DNA of 64,000 nt, taken from NCBI RefSeq assembly GCF_030646165.1, contig NZ_JAUTDO010000014.1:1-64000 (forward strand), in the 5' to 3' direction. The stretch comes from Conexibacter sp. CPCC 206217. GTDB lineage: Bacteria > Actinomycetota > Thermoleophilia > Solirubrobacterales > Solirubrobacteraceae. Shown here one piece after another: positions 11,396 through 19,893 of this stretch. The notes under the pieces were generated by a model. The model made no database searches. It was not told where the DNA came from and saw only the letters and a list, made by a program, of their open reading frames with translations. A program made the position numbers and the translations under genes. Numbering within the stretch: the stretch's first letter is position 1; each line of letters opens with the position of its first letter.

Positions 11396-12358
11396 ATGGA
11401 TCACGCGATGGGGGGCGTGCCCGCGACCGCGGCGCACGAGGGGCAGCCGCAGCGACCGGGCTGGTGGTGGACGATCGGCAACCTGCTGCTGGCGTATCTG
11501 CTGACGCTCGCCGGCTTGCTGCTCGTGGTGGTCGCCACGTCGCCGTTGCACGTCGACATGTCGCTGGCGGTGAACCGCGATTGGCCGTGGGCGCCGAGCG
11601 GCGTGTGGGCGATCGCCGCCGGCGCTTCCCCGGCGCTGCTCGTCGCGGTCCTGTTCGCGCTCTTCCTGCGGTTGATGGTCGAGTGGCGCAGCGATTGGAA
11701 GCTGCGGCTGGCGCCGGTCGTGCTCGTGACGTTCCCGCTGTTCCTGCTGTCCCCGCCGGTCAGCAGCGAGCCGCAGTCGCAGCAGCAGGGGTTCTGGGCG
11801 TTCGTCGTGCTGCTCGTGGTCGTGCGGCAGCTCGCGATCGTGCCACAGCGCGGGGCGTGGCGCCCGTCGCGGCCTCTTCTGGTCGCGCTCGGCACCGCGG
11901 CCCTGCTGCCGACGCTCGCAACGATCGCCTACCGGCCGCTGCACCCGCTCAACGTCCAGGTCGGCGACCGCCAGCCGGGCGGCGGCCCGCACTGGAGCTT
12001 CGGTGACGGCTCGTCGTTCGAGGTCCCGTTCGCGATCTCGAACGAGAGCTTCGCGGACACGCGGGTCCTGTCGATGACACCGGTCGCCTCTGGCGCACCG
12101 GTCGTGGTGCAGCTCGACAACTACAGCGGGCGCACGTTCCGGTTCGAGGACATGTACGTGCCGTTCCCGCCTGCCGGCATGCCGGCGACGGCGGAGGGTT
12201 CGCTGACCGGCCGCGTCCGGCTCGCGCCCGGCACCTGCAGAACGCCCGGTGCCCATCGCGCCGAGCTGCGCGAGCTGGTGCTGGTGGTCGAGACGCTCGG
12301 CCTCACGCGGACGCAGCGGATCCCGGTCTCGCCGACCGAGTCGCTGCACTGCGGCTGA
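11396..12358 (+). CDS. Membrane protein of unknown function
   Basis: About 320 residues, not recognised. Four or so hydrophobic helices fill the first half (LLLAYLLTLAGLLLVVVA, LLVAVLFALFLRL, LVTFPLFLLSPPV, FVVLLVVVRQLA, then one near GTAALLPTLATIAY). The second half is a hydrophilic, beta-rich domain that starts after RPLHPLNVQVG and would lie outside the membrane, with two Cys (CRTPGAHR and the C-terminal HCG) that could form a disulfide. The ATG at 11396 (MDHAMGG) is used; one at 11408 is possible. It is divergent from the thi operon, with the riboswitch leader between. Confidence 0.65.
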   Translation: MDHAMGGVPATAAHEGQPQRPGWWWTIGNLLLAYLLTLAGLLLVVVATSPLHVDMSLAVNRDWPWAPSGVWAIAAGASPALLVAVLFALFLRLMVEWRSDWKLRLAPVVLVTFPLFLLSPPVSSEPQSQQQGFWAFVVLLVVVRQLAIVPQRGAWRPSRPLLVALGTAALLPTLATIAYRPLHPLNVQVGDRQPGGGPHWSFGDGSSFEVPFAISNESFADTRVLSMTPVASGAPVVVQLDNYSGRTFRFEDMYVPFPPAGMPATAEGSLTGRVRLAPGTCRTPGAHRAELRELVLVVETLGLTRTQRIPVSPTESLHCG

Positions 12359-12433
12359 GGCGTCCGCGCTACAGCTTTCGCCCCGATCTGCCGACATACC
12401 TGTTCGCATGCAATTCGATTGCTGGAGCGAGAG

Positions 12434-12943
12434 ATGAGCGAGACGTTTGTGCTGGTCGGCGCGTACGAGCGCGAGGCCGACGCGCAGGCCGACTACGAGG
12501 CCGTGCGCGAGCTGCACGCCGCCGGGCTCGTCGGGACCTACGACGCGGCGGTGATCCACCGCGACGGCGAGCACCACGTGCACGTGCGCCGGCACGAGAA
12601 GCCGACGCAGCACGGCGCCTGGACCGGCCTGGCGGCCGGCGCGCTGCTGGGGATCCTGTGGCCGCCGTCGCTGATCGGCACCGCGCTCGCCGGGGGCGCC
12701 TTCGGCGGCCTCGTCGGCCACTTCTGGCGCGGGCTGCCGCGCAAGGAGCTGAAGGAGCTGGGCGAGACGCTCGACGAGGGCCAGGCCGCCCTCTTCGTCG
12801 TCGGCGAGGCGACCGTCGAGGAGGCCGTCCGCGCCGCCGTCAAGCGCGCCGACAAGATCGTCTCCAAGGAGCTGAAGGCGGAGGCGAAGGAGCTGCAGAA
12901 GGCCTTGAAGGAAGCGGAGCAGGAGCAGGCCGCGCAGGCCTGA
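12434..12943 (+). CDS. DUF1269-type small membrane-associated protein
   Basis: 169 residues. The N-terminal half is a ferredoxin-like alpha/beta unit (FVLVGAYEREADAQADYEAV, TYDAAVIHRDG), followed by a glycine-rich hydrophobic hairpin (GLAAGALLGILWPP, GGAFGGLVGHF) and a highly charged C-terminal coiled coil full of Lys, Glu and Ala. This matches the DUF1269 family, whose role is unknown but which is often tied to stress or membrane homeostasis. ATG 12434 has GGAG seven bases upstream. A second family member lies at 22389-22880. Confidence 0.75.
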   Translation: MSETFVLVGAYEREADAQADYEAVRELHAAGLVGTYDAAVIHRDGEHHVHVRRHEKPTQHGAWTGLAAGALLGILWPPSLIGTALAGGAFGGLVGHFWRGLPRKELKELGETLDEGQAALFVVGEATVEEAVRAAVKRADKIVSKELKAEAKELQKALKEAEQEQAAQA

Positions 12944-12968
12944 TCCGGGCGCGGCTTGCCGTGGTCCC

Positions 12969-13000
12969 CCGCGGCGCGTGGGAGTGAGAGCGCGCCGCGG
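12969..13000 (+). terminator. Hairpin between DUF1269 gene and thiE
   Basis: Perfect 10-bp inverted repeat CCGCGGCGCG / CGCGCCGCGG with a 12-base purine-rich loop, 26 bases after the DUF1269 stop and 41 bases before thiE. A terminator is likely, but a leader structure for thiE is possible. Confidence 0.5.
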
Positions 13001-13041
13001 TGGAGCACGGCCGGCCGAGTCGCTGCGAAGATGAGGGGCTG

Positions 13042-13722
13042 ATGCCCCTCTCCTCCGGCACCGAACGGCGCGCGCGCCTGGCCGCTGCGCGCCTCTACCT
13101 CGTCTGCGATTCGCAGGGCGACGGACACGACCTCGCCGCCTTCCTCGACGCCGCCCTGCGCGGCGGCGTCGACCTGATCCAGCTGCGCGACAAGCACGGC
13201 GACGAGGAGACGATCCTGCGCGCGGCGGAGGTCTTCCGCTCCGCCGCCAGCACGCACGACGCGCTGTTCGTGCTCAACGACCGGCCGGACCTGGTCGAAG
13301 CGACCGGCGCCGACGGCGTCCACGTCGGGCAGGACGACATGGGCGTGCCGCAGGCGCGCGTCGCGGTCGGCGACGAGCGCATCGTCGGGCTCTCGACGCA
13401 CACGCCCGCGCAGGTCGACGCGGCCGCGCAGGACGACGTCGACTACTTCGCCGTCGGCCCCGTGCACGCGACGCCGACCAAGCCCGGCCGCCCGGCCGTC
13501 GGGCTGGAGCTGATCGAGCACGCCGCCGGCGAGCCGCGCCGGATCCCCTGGTTCGCGATCGGCGGCCTCGACGCGACGAACCTGCCCGCCGCGGTCGCCG
13601 CCGGCGCACGCCGCGCCGTCGTCGTGCGCGCGCTGACGCAAGCCGGCGACCCGGAGGCGACGGCGCGCGCGCTACGTGCAGGGATGGAGCCCGCGGAGGT
13701 CCCCGGTGGCGCAGCAGCGTAG
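13042..13722 (+). CDS. thiE: Thiamine-phosphate synthase
   Basis: Joins the pyrimidine and thiazole phosphates to make thiamine phosphate. 226-residue TIM barrel: RLYLVCD, VDLIQLRDKHGDEE, FVLNDRPDLVEATGADGVHVGQDD, VGLSTHT, DYFAVGPVHATPTKPGR and the C-terminal WFAIGGLDA are the expected motifs. ATG 13042 follows GAGGGG. It lies opposite in strand to thiO-S-G and has no visible TPP aptamer, so it is not under the riboswitch. Its end overlaps the next gene by 17 bases. Confidence 0.94.
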   Translation: MPLSSGTERRARLAAARLYLVCDSQGDGHDLAAFLDAALRGGVDLIQLRDKHGDEETILRAAEVFRSAASTHDALFVLNDRPDLVEATGADGVHVGQDDMGVPQARVAVGDERIVGLSTHTPAQVDAAAQDDVDYFAVGPVHATPTKPGRPAVGLELIEHAAGEPRRIPWFAIGGLDATNLPAAVAAGARRAVVVRALTQAGDPEATARALRAGMEPAEVPGGAAA

Positions 13723-14323
13723 ACGCAAGCGCGGCAGCGGCAGCGCGGGCGCCGCGACCGGCGGGCTCGCCGACACGCCCGCGCTGGTCGAGGACGCGAA
13801 GCCGCGGCGCGCTCGCGCCGGCTCGCCCGCGGCCGCGCCGCCCGCGACCGCCGACGGCGCGCTCCAGGACGCCCCGGTCGCCGGCGAGAGACGACCCAGC
13901 CGCACCGAGCGGCGCAACGCCGAGGCGCGCGCGGCGCTCGTGCCGCTGGCGGAGGGCGAGCGGCCCGGGGCGGTCACGGTCGCGGCGATCGTCTCGGTGG
14001 TGCTGGCCGCGCTCGTGCTGATCGGCTACTTCTCCGGCGCGCGCGTCGGCGGCGAGGGGTCGCTCGGCGGCGCGCTGCTGCTGAGCGCGATCCTCCTGCT
14101 CGCCGCCTGGGGGATGTGGACCGTCCGCTACTGGGCGGTGCTCGGCTTCGAGGCGCTGCTGGCGTTCCAGATCGTGATCGCGTCGCTGTCGCTGGCGGTC
14201 GCCTCGAACTGGTGGGCGGCGCTGCTGTGCGTCGCGCTGATCGGGCTCGGCGGCTGGCTCTTCTGGAAGCTGATCCGCGCGATGGCGCGGATCCAGATGC
14301 CCGAGCGACGCCCCGCTGCGTGA
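13706..14323 (+). CDS. Membrane protein with disordered basic N-terminus
   Basis: 205 residues, not recognised. The first ~85 residues are disordered and rich in Arg, Ala and Pro (starting MAQQRRRKRGSG); the rest has four hydrophobic helices (VTVAAIVSVVLAALVLIGYF, LLLSAILLLAAWGMW, FEALLAFQIVIASLSLAVA, WAALLCVALIGLGGWLFW). The GTG start with GGAGG upstream overlaps the end of thiE, so it is co-transcribed and coupled. A role connected with thiamine is not indicated by sequence. Confidence 0.7.
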   Translation: MAQQRRRKRGSGSAGAATGGLADTPALVEDAKPRRARAGSPAAAPPATADGALQDAPVAGERRPSRTERRNAEARAALVPLAEGERPGAVTVAAIVSVVLAALVLIGYFSGARVGGEGSLGGALLLSAILLLAAWGMWTVRYWAVLGFEALLAFQIVIASLSLAVASNWWAALLCVALIGLGGWLFWKLIRAMARIQMPERRPAA

Positions 14324-14423
14324 GCGCCGCCCGGCCCGTCAGCGCCGCTGACGCGACCCGCCGCGGGCGCTTCTGCTAGGCGCACGGCGTCTTCAAAGGA
14401 CGTTCGTATAGTCTCGAATCACC

Positions 14424-15797
14424 ATGCCCGACACTTATGACTGCATCGTCATTGGGTCCGGTCCCGGCGGCTACGTCGCGGCGATCCGCGCGGCGCAGCT
14501 CGGGTTGCGGACCGCCGTCGTCGAGAAGGACCAGATCGGCGGCCGATGCCTCAACTACGCCTGCATCCCTGCGAAGGTCGTCCTGCGCTCGGCTGACATC
14601 CTGTCCGAGGTCGACGAGGCCGCGGAGTTCGGCATCGACGTCCCGGCCGGCCGCACCGTCGACTTCGACAAGGTCCAGGAGCGCCGCAAGAGAGTCGTGA
14701 GAACGATGACCGGCGGCGTCAGCGGTCTCTTCAAGAAGAACAGAATCGACGTCATCGAGGGGACCGGGAAGGTCACCGCCGATGGCAAGGTCGTCGTCGG
14801 CGACACGACCTACGAGGCCTCCAAGGGCGTCATCGTGGCGACCGGGTCGATCAAGCGGCCGATCCCCGGCACGACCTTCGGCGGCCGCGTGATCGGCACC
14901 GAGGAGGCGTGGGCGCTGGAGTCCCTGCCGAAGACGCTCGTCGTCGTCGGCGCCGGCGCGTCCGGCTCCGAGATCGCCTCCGCGTACGCCCGCCTCGGCA
15001 CCGAGGTGACGCTGTTCGAGGGCCTCGACCGCGTGCTGCCGACCGAGGACGCCGAGATCTCCAAGCTCGCCGAGCGCGGCCTCAAGAAGCAGGGCATGAA
15101 GATCCACACGAGAACGTTCGTGGAGAACGTCGAGACCGGCGACAGCAGCGTCAGATTCACGTTCAACGGCGAGGCCGGCGAGGCCGAGTGGCTCGTCATC
15201 GCCGCGGGCCGCGGTCCGGATGCCGACGCGCTCGGGCTCGACGAGGCCGGCATCAGGCTGACCGACAGAGGCCTGATCGAGGTCGACGGCGCGCTGCGCA
15301 CGTCGGTCAGAGGCGTCTGGGCGATCGGCGACATCGTGCCGGGCCCCGCGCTCGCGCACAAGGCGTCCGACGAGGGCATCATCGCCGCCGAGGACATCGC
15401 CGGCATCAGAACGCACCCGATCGAGTACATCGACATCCCGCGCGCGACGTTCTGCACCCCGAACGTCGCGAGCTTCGGCCTGACCGAGGCGCAGGCGCGC
15501 GAGGCGGGCTACGACGTCGTCGTCGGCAGAGTGCCGTACGGCGCAGTCGGCGCCGGCACCGTCTACGGTGACCGCGCGGGCGTCATGAAGATCATCGGCG
15601 ACAAGAGATACGGCGAGCTGCTCGGCGGCCACATCATCGGCGCGAAGGCGACCGAGCTGATCCAGGAGCTCGTCAACGCGAAGTCGCTCGAGGGCGGCTA
15701 CCCCGAGGTCGCGCGCATCGTCCACGGTCACCCGACGCTCTCCGAGGGCGTCATGGAAGCCGCGCGCGACGCCGACGGCTGGCTGATCCACGGGTAG
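14424..15797 (+). CDS. lpdA: Dihydrolipoyl dehydrogenase (E3)
   Basis: Reoxidises the dihydrolipoyl groups of 2-oxoacid dehydrogenase complexes with NAD+. 457 residues. FAD fold CIVIGSGPGGYVAAIRAAQLG, the redox disulfide in GGRCLNYACIPAK (Cys spacing as in the family, though the usual text is GGTCLN-GCIP), NAD fold VVVGAGASGSEIAS, the second FAD motif VWAIGDIVPGP, and the dimer-interface catalytic His-Glu in HPTLSEGVMEAA are present. It is the only E3 in the window and heads a four-gene run ending in an E2, so it may serve both that E2 and the pdhA-pdhB-E2 set at 31-34 kb. Confidence 0.95.
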   Translation: MPDTYDCIVIGSGPGGYVAAIRAAQLGLRTAVVEKDQIGGRCLNYACIPAKVVLRSADILSEVDEAAEFGIDVPAGRTVDFDKVQERRKRVVRTMTGGVSGLFKKNRIDVIEGTGKVTADGKVVVGDTTYEASKGVIVATGSIKRPIPGTTFGGRVIGTEEAWALESLPKTLVVVGAGASGSEIASAYARLGTEVTLFEGLDRVLPTEDAEISKLAERGLKKQGMKIHTRTFVENVETGDSSVRFTFNGEAGEAEWLVIAAGRGPDADALGLDEAGIRLTDRGLIEVDGALRTSVRGVWAIGDIVPGPALAHKASDEGIIAAEDIAGIRTHPIEYIDIPRATFCTPNVASFGLTEAQAREAGYDVVVGRVPYGAVGAGTVYGDRAGVMKIIGDKRYGELLGGHIIGAKATELIQELVNAKSLEGGYPEVARIVHGHPTLSEGVMEAARDADGWLIHG

Positions 15798-15807
15798 GAG
15801 CAGCATC

Positions 15808-16473
15808 TTGGTGCCGGAGCCTTCACTTCCGGTCACGCACCATCCCGCGGCCGTGTCCCCTGCAGAGGGGGCGCGGCCGCAGTTCTTCTACGACCTCGGC
15901 GACCCCGAGTCCTATATCGCCGCGGAGCGCGTGATCGCGTCGCTGCCGATCGTGCCGGAGTGGATCCCGATCTCCGCCGACGGACTGCCCGAGGGCAGGG
16001 TCTCCGAGCGGCCCGGTCGCCGCGTCGCGCTGGAGGCGCTCGCCGCCAGACGCGGCCTGCAGCCGCTGCGCTGGCCGGCGCACTGGCCCGGCGAGACGCG
16101 CCGCGCGCTGATCGTCGCGACCTACGCGAAGCAGCTCGGCCGCGTCGTCGCCTTCTCGCTGGCGGCCTTCAGGCAGGCGTACGCGGGCGGCCGCGAACTG
16201 GCCGACGACGAGACGCTGCTGATCGCCGGCGCCGCCTGCGAACTGCACCCCAACGCGGTCGCCAAGGCGCTGGAGCGCCCGGCGCTCGGCTCCGCGCTCG
16301 ACCTCGCGACGGTCGCGGCCGTCGCTGCGGGGGTCAAGCGCGTGCCGGCGCTGACGTGGGAGGGCCAGGTCTTCCACGGCGACGCCGGCGTCGGCGTGCT
16401 CGCGGACGTGCTCGAGACCGAGATCGCACGGGCGGCGGCGATCGCGGAGGCGCTCAGATCGGCGGACGCATGA
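15808..16473 (+). CDS. DsbA-family / 2-hydroxychromene-2-carboxylate isomerase-like protein
   Basis: 221-residue thioredoxin-fold protein of the DSBA-like/HCCA-isomerase group: FFYDLGDPESYIAAERV at the start, a large helical insert, and the late KRVPALTWEGQVFHGDAG segment with the cis-Pro typical of the fold. It has no CxxC pair, so a thiol-disulfide exchange role is unlikely; the isomerase branch uses glutathione or another thiol. The start is TTG 15808 (seven bases after GGAG) or GTG 15811. It lies 10 bases after lpdA and its stop overlaps the next start (ATGA). Confidence 0.7.
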   Translation: MVPEPSLPVTHHPAAVSPAEGARPQFFYDLGDPESYIAAERVIASLPIVPEWIPISADGLPEGRVSERPGRRVALEALAARRGLQPLRWPAHWPGETRRALIVATYAKQLGRVVAFSLAAFRQAYAGGRELADDETLLIAGAACELHPNAVAKALERPALGSALDLATVAAVAAGVKRVPALTWEGQVFHGDAGVGVLADVLETEIARAAAIAEALRSADA

Positions 16474-16721
16474 AGGCCAATCGCGCCTACGAGCTGATCG
16501 TCGCGCGGGAAGGCCGCGGGCCGGCCTTCCTCGCCGCGCCGGACCGCACCGACCGGATCGAGGTCGTCGAGATCGACAGCGGCGAGGCGGTCCTGTTCTG
16601 GGAGCTGGAGCCACGCGCCGCGTCGCGTCTGGCACGGGCGCTGCGCGAGGACATGGGACGGCTGGAAGCGGACGACTTCATCGCCGCCTGGCGCGCTGCG
16701 CAGGAACGCGGGGGGCGGTAG
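16470..16721 (+). CDS. Small protein of unknown function between E3 and E2 genes
   Basis: 83 residues, not recognised. It begins MKANRAYELIVAREG, with an alternating hydrophobic strand pattern (DRIEVVEIDSGEAVLFWEL) followed by one long amphipathic helix (AASRLARALREDMGRLEADDFIAAWRAA). Soluble, no Cys. The ATG overlaps the previous stop by four bases, so expression is coupled to the DsbA-like gene. Composition and coupling make it a credible gene. Confidence 0.65.
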   Translation: MKANRAYELIVAREGRGPAFLAAPDRTDRIEVVEIDSGEAVLFWELEPRAASRLARALREDMGRLEADDFIAAWRAAQERGGR

Positions 16722-16855
16722 CTCCCACCCCCCGAGCTGAGGAGATCGCCGCGACGGCGGGCATGGCCGAGAGCGTCTGCTCCGCTATCGTGGCGAGCAC
16801 GGCCGATATCAGATCGGCACAGGAGAAGCGTAGGTCGTATCGAAAGGAACCCGCC

Positions 16856-18199
16856 GTGCCGGATGTCGTGATGCCCCGCTTGTCGGACTCGATGGAGGAG
16901 GGCACGATCATCAAGTGGTTGAAGGCCTCCGGCGACGAGGTGCAGCGTGGCGAGGAGATCGTCGAGATCGAGACCGACAAGGCCAACATGACCTACGAGG
17001 CGGACGCCGCGGGCACGTTGGAGATCATCGCCGAGGAAGGCGCGACGCTGCCGATCGGCGATCCGATCGCGCGCATCGGCGACGGCAGCGAGCCGGCGCC
17101 GGCCAAGAGAGAGGCGCCGAAGGCCGCCGCTGCCGCGGCCGCCGCTGCGACGGATGCGCCCGCCGCGCCTGCCGAGACGGCGACCGAGACCGTCGCCGCG
17201 CCCGCTCCCAGCGACGACTCCGGCGCCAGCAACGGCGACGGCAACGGCCGCGTGAAGGCCTCGCCCGTCGCGCGCCGACTGGCGCAGGAACTGGGCGTCG
17301 ACCTCGCTGCCGTGTCCGGCACCGGCCCCGGCGGCCGGATCGTCAAGTCCGACGTCGAAGACGCCGCCGGCACGGCGAAGTCCGCTCCGGCGGCCGCCGC
17401 GGCCGCGGCCGAGCCGGCGCCGGCCGCAGAGGCTGCGCCCGCCGCCCCCGCCAAGCCCGCGAAGGAGATCCCGGGCCCGGTCGTCTCCGGCGACTCCGGC
17501 AGCGGCAAGGGCGAGGTCACGATCGTCGAGCTGACGCGCACGCAGACCGTGATCGCGCGCCGCATGGCCGAGTCGAAGGCGACGATCCCGGACTACACCG
17601 TGACGACCGAGGTCGACATGGAGGCCGCCGTCTCGCTGCGCGAGCAGATGAAGGCCGCCGCGACGGAGAACCTGCGCGCACCGTCGTTCAACGACATGGT
17701 CGTGAAGGCCGCGGCGCTCGCGCTGCGCGAGTTCCCGAAGGCCAACGGCGGCTACAGAGACGGCAAGTGGGAGCTGTACAGCCGCGTCAACGTCGGCGTC
17801 GCGGTCGCGACCGACGACGCGCTGATCGTCCCGACGGTGTTCGACGCCGACAAGAAGGCGCTCGGCGAGATCTCGCGTGACGCGCGCGCCCTCGCCACGC
17901 GCGTGCGGGCCGGCAAGATCACGCCGCCGGAGCTGTCGGGCGCGACCTTCACGGTCTCCAACCTCGGCATGTTCGGCACGACCGAGTTCACGGCCGTGAT
18001 CGTCCCGGGCCAGGCCGGCATCCTGTCGGTCGGCGCGCTGCGCGACGTCCCCGTCGTCAGAGGCGGCCAGGTCGTCCCCGGCAAGCGCATGAGCATCACG
18101 ATCGCCGCCGACCACCGCATCCTCAACGGCGCCGAGGCGGCCCAGTTCCTCGCCCGCGTTCGCGAGCTGCTCGAAACGCCCTTCTCCCTGGCGTTCTAG
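16856..18199 (+). CDS. 2-oxoacid dehydrogenase E2 (dihydrolipoamide acyltransferase)
   Basis: 447-residue E2. N-terminal lipoyl domain with the lipoylated Lys in EIETDKANM, an Ala/Pro linker, a peripheral subunit-binding domain (ASPVARRLAQELGVDLAAVSGTGPGGRI), a second Ala/Pro linker, and the catalytic acyltransferase domain beginning near LTRTQTVIARRMAE. The catalytic motif HxxxDG reads HRILNG, so the His is kept and Asp is Asn. The GTG start (MPDVVMPRLSDS) follows AAAGGA. It is the fourth gene after lpdA with no E1 beside it. Whether it is acetyl- or another acyl-transferase cannot be told. Confidence 0.9.
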   Translation: MPDVVMPRLSDSMEEGTIIKWLKASGDEVQRGEEIVEIETDKANMTYEADAAGTLEIIAEEGATLPIGDPIARIGDGSEPAPAKREAPKAAAAAAAAATDAPAAPAETATETVAAPAPSDDSGASNGDGNGRVKASPVARRLAQELGVDLAAVSGTGPGGRIVKSDVEDAAGTAKSAPAAAAAAAEPAPAAEAAPAAPAKPAKEIPGPVVSGDSGSGKGEVTIVELTRTQTVIARRMAESKATIPDYTVTTEVDMEAAVSLREQMKAAATENLRAPSFNDMVVKAAALALREFPKANGGYRDGKWELYSRVNVGVAVATDDALIVPTVFDADKKALGEISRDARALATRVRAGKITPPELSGATFTVSNLGMFGTTEFTAVIVPGQAGILSVGALRDVPVVRGGQVVPGKRMSITIAADHRILNGAEAAQFLARVRELLETPFSLAF

Positions 18200-18213
18200 C
18201 GCCGCGGCGACCG

Positions 18214-18260
18214 AGGACCGAAGGATCGCTGCGGTAGAGCAGCAGCGATCCTTCGGTCCT
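18214..18260. terminator. Long hairpin element, copy 1 (bidirectional terminator)
   Basis: Perfect 19-bp inverted repeat (left arm AGGACCGAAGGATCGCTGC) with a 9-base loop containing GTAGAGC, between the convergent E2 and MFS genes. The arms and loop core recur at 42668-42714 and, degraded, at 29650-29696, so it belongs to a dispersed family. Confidence 0.8.
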
Positions 18261-18277
18261 CTTTGCGTTCAGGACCC

Positions 18278-19843
18278 TCACCCCACCGCCGCGTACGCGC
18301 TCGCGTCGTCTCCGTCAGCGTCGGCCGCTCTCTGGCGGCGCAGCATCAGGGCGGCCAGCACGGTCGCGAGCAGCAGCACGCCGGCGGCGACGTAGTAGGC
18401 GCTCGAGGTCGCGGTCGTGGCCGCCTCGCGCAGGTCGTGCGCGAGCGCGGGCGGGATGTCGGCGGCGGACGGGCCGCCGCTGCCGGCCGCGCCGCCGCTG
18501 GAGTTGAGCGCCGCCTCCAGCTGCGAGACGTCCGCGGCGGGGACTCTCTGCTGCGCGATCACGTCCTGGACCTGCGACAGCTGGACGTTGGCGACGACCG
18601 TGCCCATCAGCGCGATCCCGAGCGTCGCGCCGACCTGGCGCATCGTCTGGATCACGCCGGAGGCCTGACCGCGCAGCGCGGCCGGCGCGGCGTTCATCGC
18701 GTCGGTGTTGGCCGGACCCATCACGAGCGCGAGGCCGATCCCCATCAGCAGGTAGCCGGGGACGATCCAGGGATACGACAGCTTGCTCATCGCGGCCGCG
18801 TTCCAGATCAGCGCGATCGCGACCAGCCCGGCGCCGGTCGCGACCGGCAGGCGCGGGCCGATTCTGTCGTAGAGCGCGCCGGAGCGGGGCGCGATCACCA
18901 ACAGCGGGAGCGTCAGCGGCAGCAGCGACAGGCCGGCCTCTATCGGGCCGAAGCCGAGCACGTCCTGGACCCAGATCGCGCCGAAGACGGAAACGCCGGT
19001 GAGGCCGAACTGGACCGCCGCGAGAACCGTGTTGTCCGCCGTGAAGTTGTGATTGGCGAACAGCCGCAGCTGCACCAGCGGCGCCGTCTGGCGCAGCTCC
19101 CAGAGAATCGTCGCCGGGATCAGCAACGCCGCCGCGATCAGCAGGCCGACGGTCTGCGGCGAGCCCCACCCCCACGTGCGCGACTGCATCAGCGCGAGCA
19201 CGAGCGAGCCGATCCCGAAGACGATCAGCGGCGCGGCGACCCAGTCGACGCTGCCGCCCTGCGGTCTGTCCGGACGCAGTGTCGTCTGCGCCAGCACGAG
19301 CATCACGAGCCCCACCGGGAGGTTGACGAAGAAGACCGCCCGCCACGTCACGCCCTGCACCAGCAGGCCGCCGATCAGCGGCCCGAGCGCGAGGAAGATC
19401 ATCGAGACGCCGGCGTAGACGCCCATCGCGCGGCCGCGCTCTCTGGGACCGAACGAGTTGATCACGATCGCGCCGCTGGCGGGCGTCATCATCGCGGCGC
19501 CGATCCCCTGGATCGCGCGCGCGACGATGATCCACGTCTCCGACTGCGCGAAGCCGCAGGCGGCGGAGGCGAGCACGAACGTCAACGCGCCGACGCGGAA
19601 GACTCTGACGTTGCCGAGGATGTCGCCGGCCCGTCCGCCGAGTGCGACGAAGACCGCGATCGCGAGCAGGTAGGCGTTGACGACCCATTGCACGCCGGTC
19701 GTCGACAGCCCGAGGTCGCGCTGCATCGTCGGCAGCGCGACGGAGACGACGGTCTGGTCGATCAGGATCATCGACAGAGAGCCCGTCATCGTGATCAGGA
19801 TCCACCAGCGGCGATTCTCCTCGGTGATCCTCAGCTTCCCCAT
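18278..19843 (-). CDS. MFS drug:H+ antiporter-2 (DHA2/EmrB) exporter
   Basis: 521 residues with about 14 hydrophobic helices, as in the DHA2 (EmrB/QacA) subfamily. Helix 1 carries the motif LIDQTVVSVALPTMQRDL, followed by VQWVVNAYLLAIA, and the loop-2-3 motif is GGRAGDILGN; antiporter motif C lies in GVYAGVSMIFLALGPLIGG. It would pump hydrophobic or cationic drugs or metabolites out across the cytoplasmic membrane using the proton gradient; substrate unknown. The C-terminal tail ends in a last helix plus a short charged stretch. It converges with the E2 gene across the hairpin and is divergent from the K+ channel gene. Confidence 0.9.
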   Translation of the reverse strand: MGKLRITEENRRWWILITMTGSLSMILIDQTVVSVALPTMQRDLGLSTTGVQWVVNAYLLAIAVFVALGGRAGDILGNVRVFRVGALTFVLASAACGFAQSETWIIVARAIQGIGAAMMTPASGAIVINSFGPRERGRAMGVYAGVSMIFLALGPLIGGLLVQGVTWRAVFFVNLPVGLVMLVLAQTTLRPDRPQGGSVDWVAAPLIVFGIGSLVLALMQSRTWGWGSPQTVGLLIAAALLIPATILWELRQTAPLVQLRLFANHNFTADNTVLAAVQFGLTGVSVFGAIWVQDVLGFGPIEAGLSLLPLTLPLLVIAPRSGALYDRIGPRLPVATGAGLVAIALIWNAAAMSKLSYPWIVPGYLLMGIGLALVMGPANTDAMNAAPAALRGQASGVIQTMRQVGATLGIALMGTVVANVQLSQVQDVIAQQRVPAADVSQLEAALNSSGGAAGSGGPSAADIPPALAHDLREAATTATSSAYYVAAGVLLLATVLAALMLRRQRAADADGDDASAYAAVG

Positions 19844-19893
19844 GGTGCTCCTCTTGTCGTCGCTGGATTCGACATGCCGCCGCCCGGACCGCG

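Noticed and set aside
11303-12721. Long minus-strand frame
   Set aside because: Arg/Gln/His-rich composition typical of an antisense shadow of the membrane-protein and DUF1269 genes, and it runs across the riboswitch.
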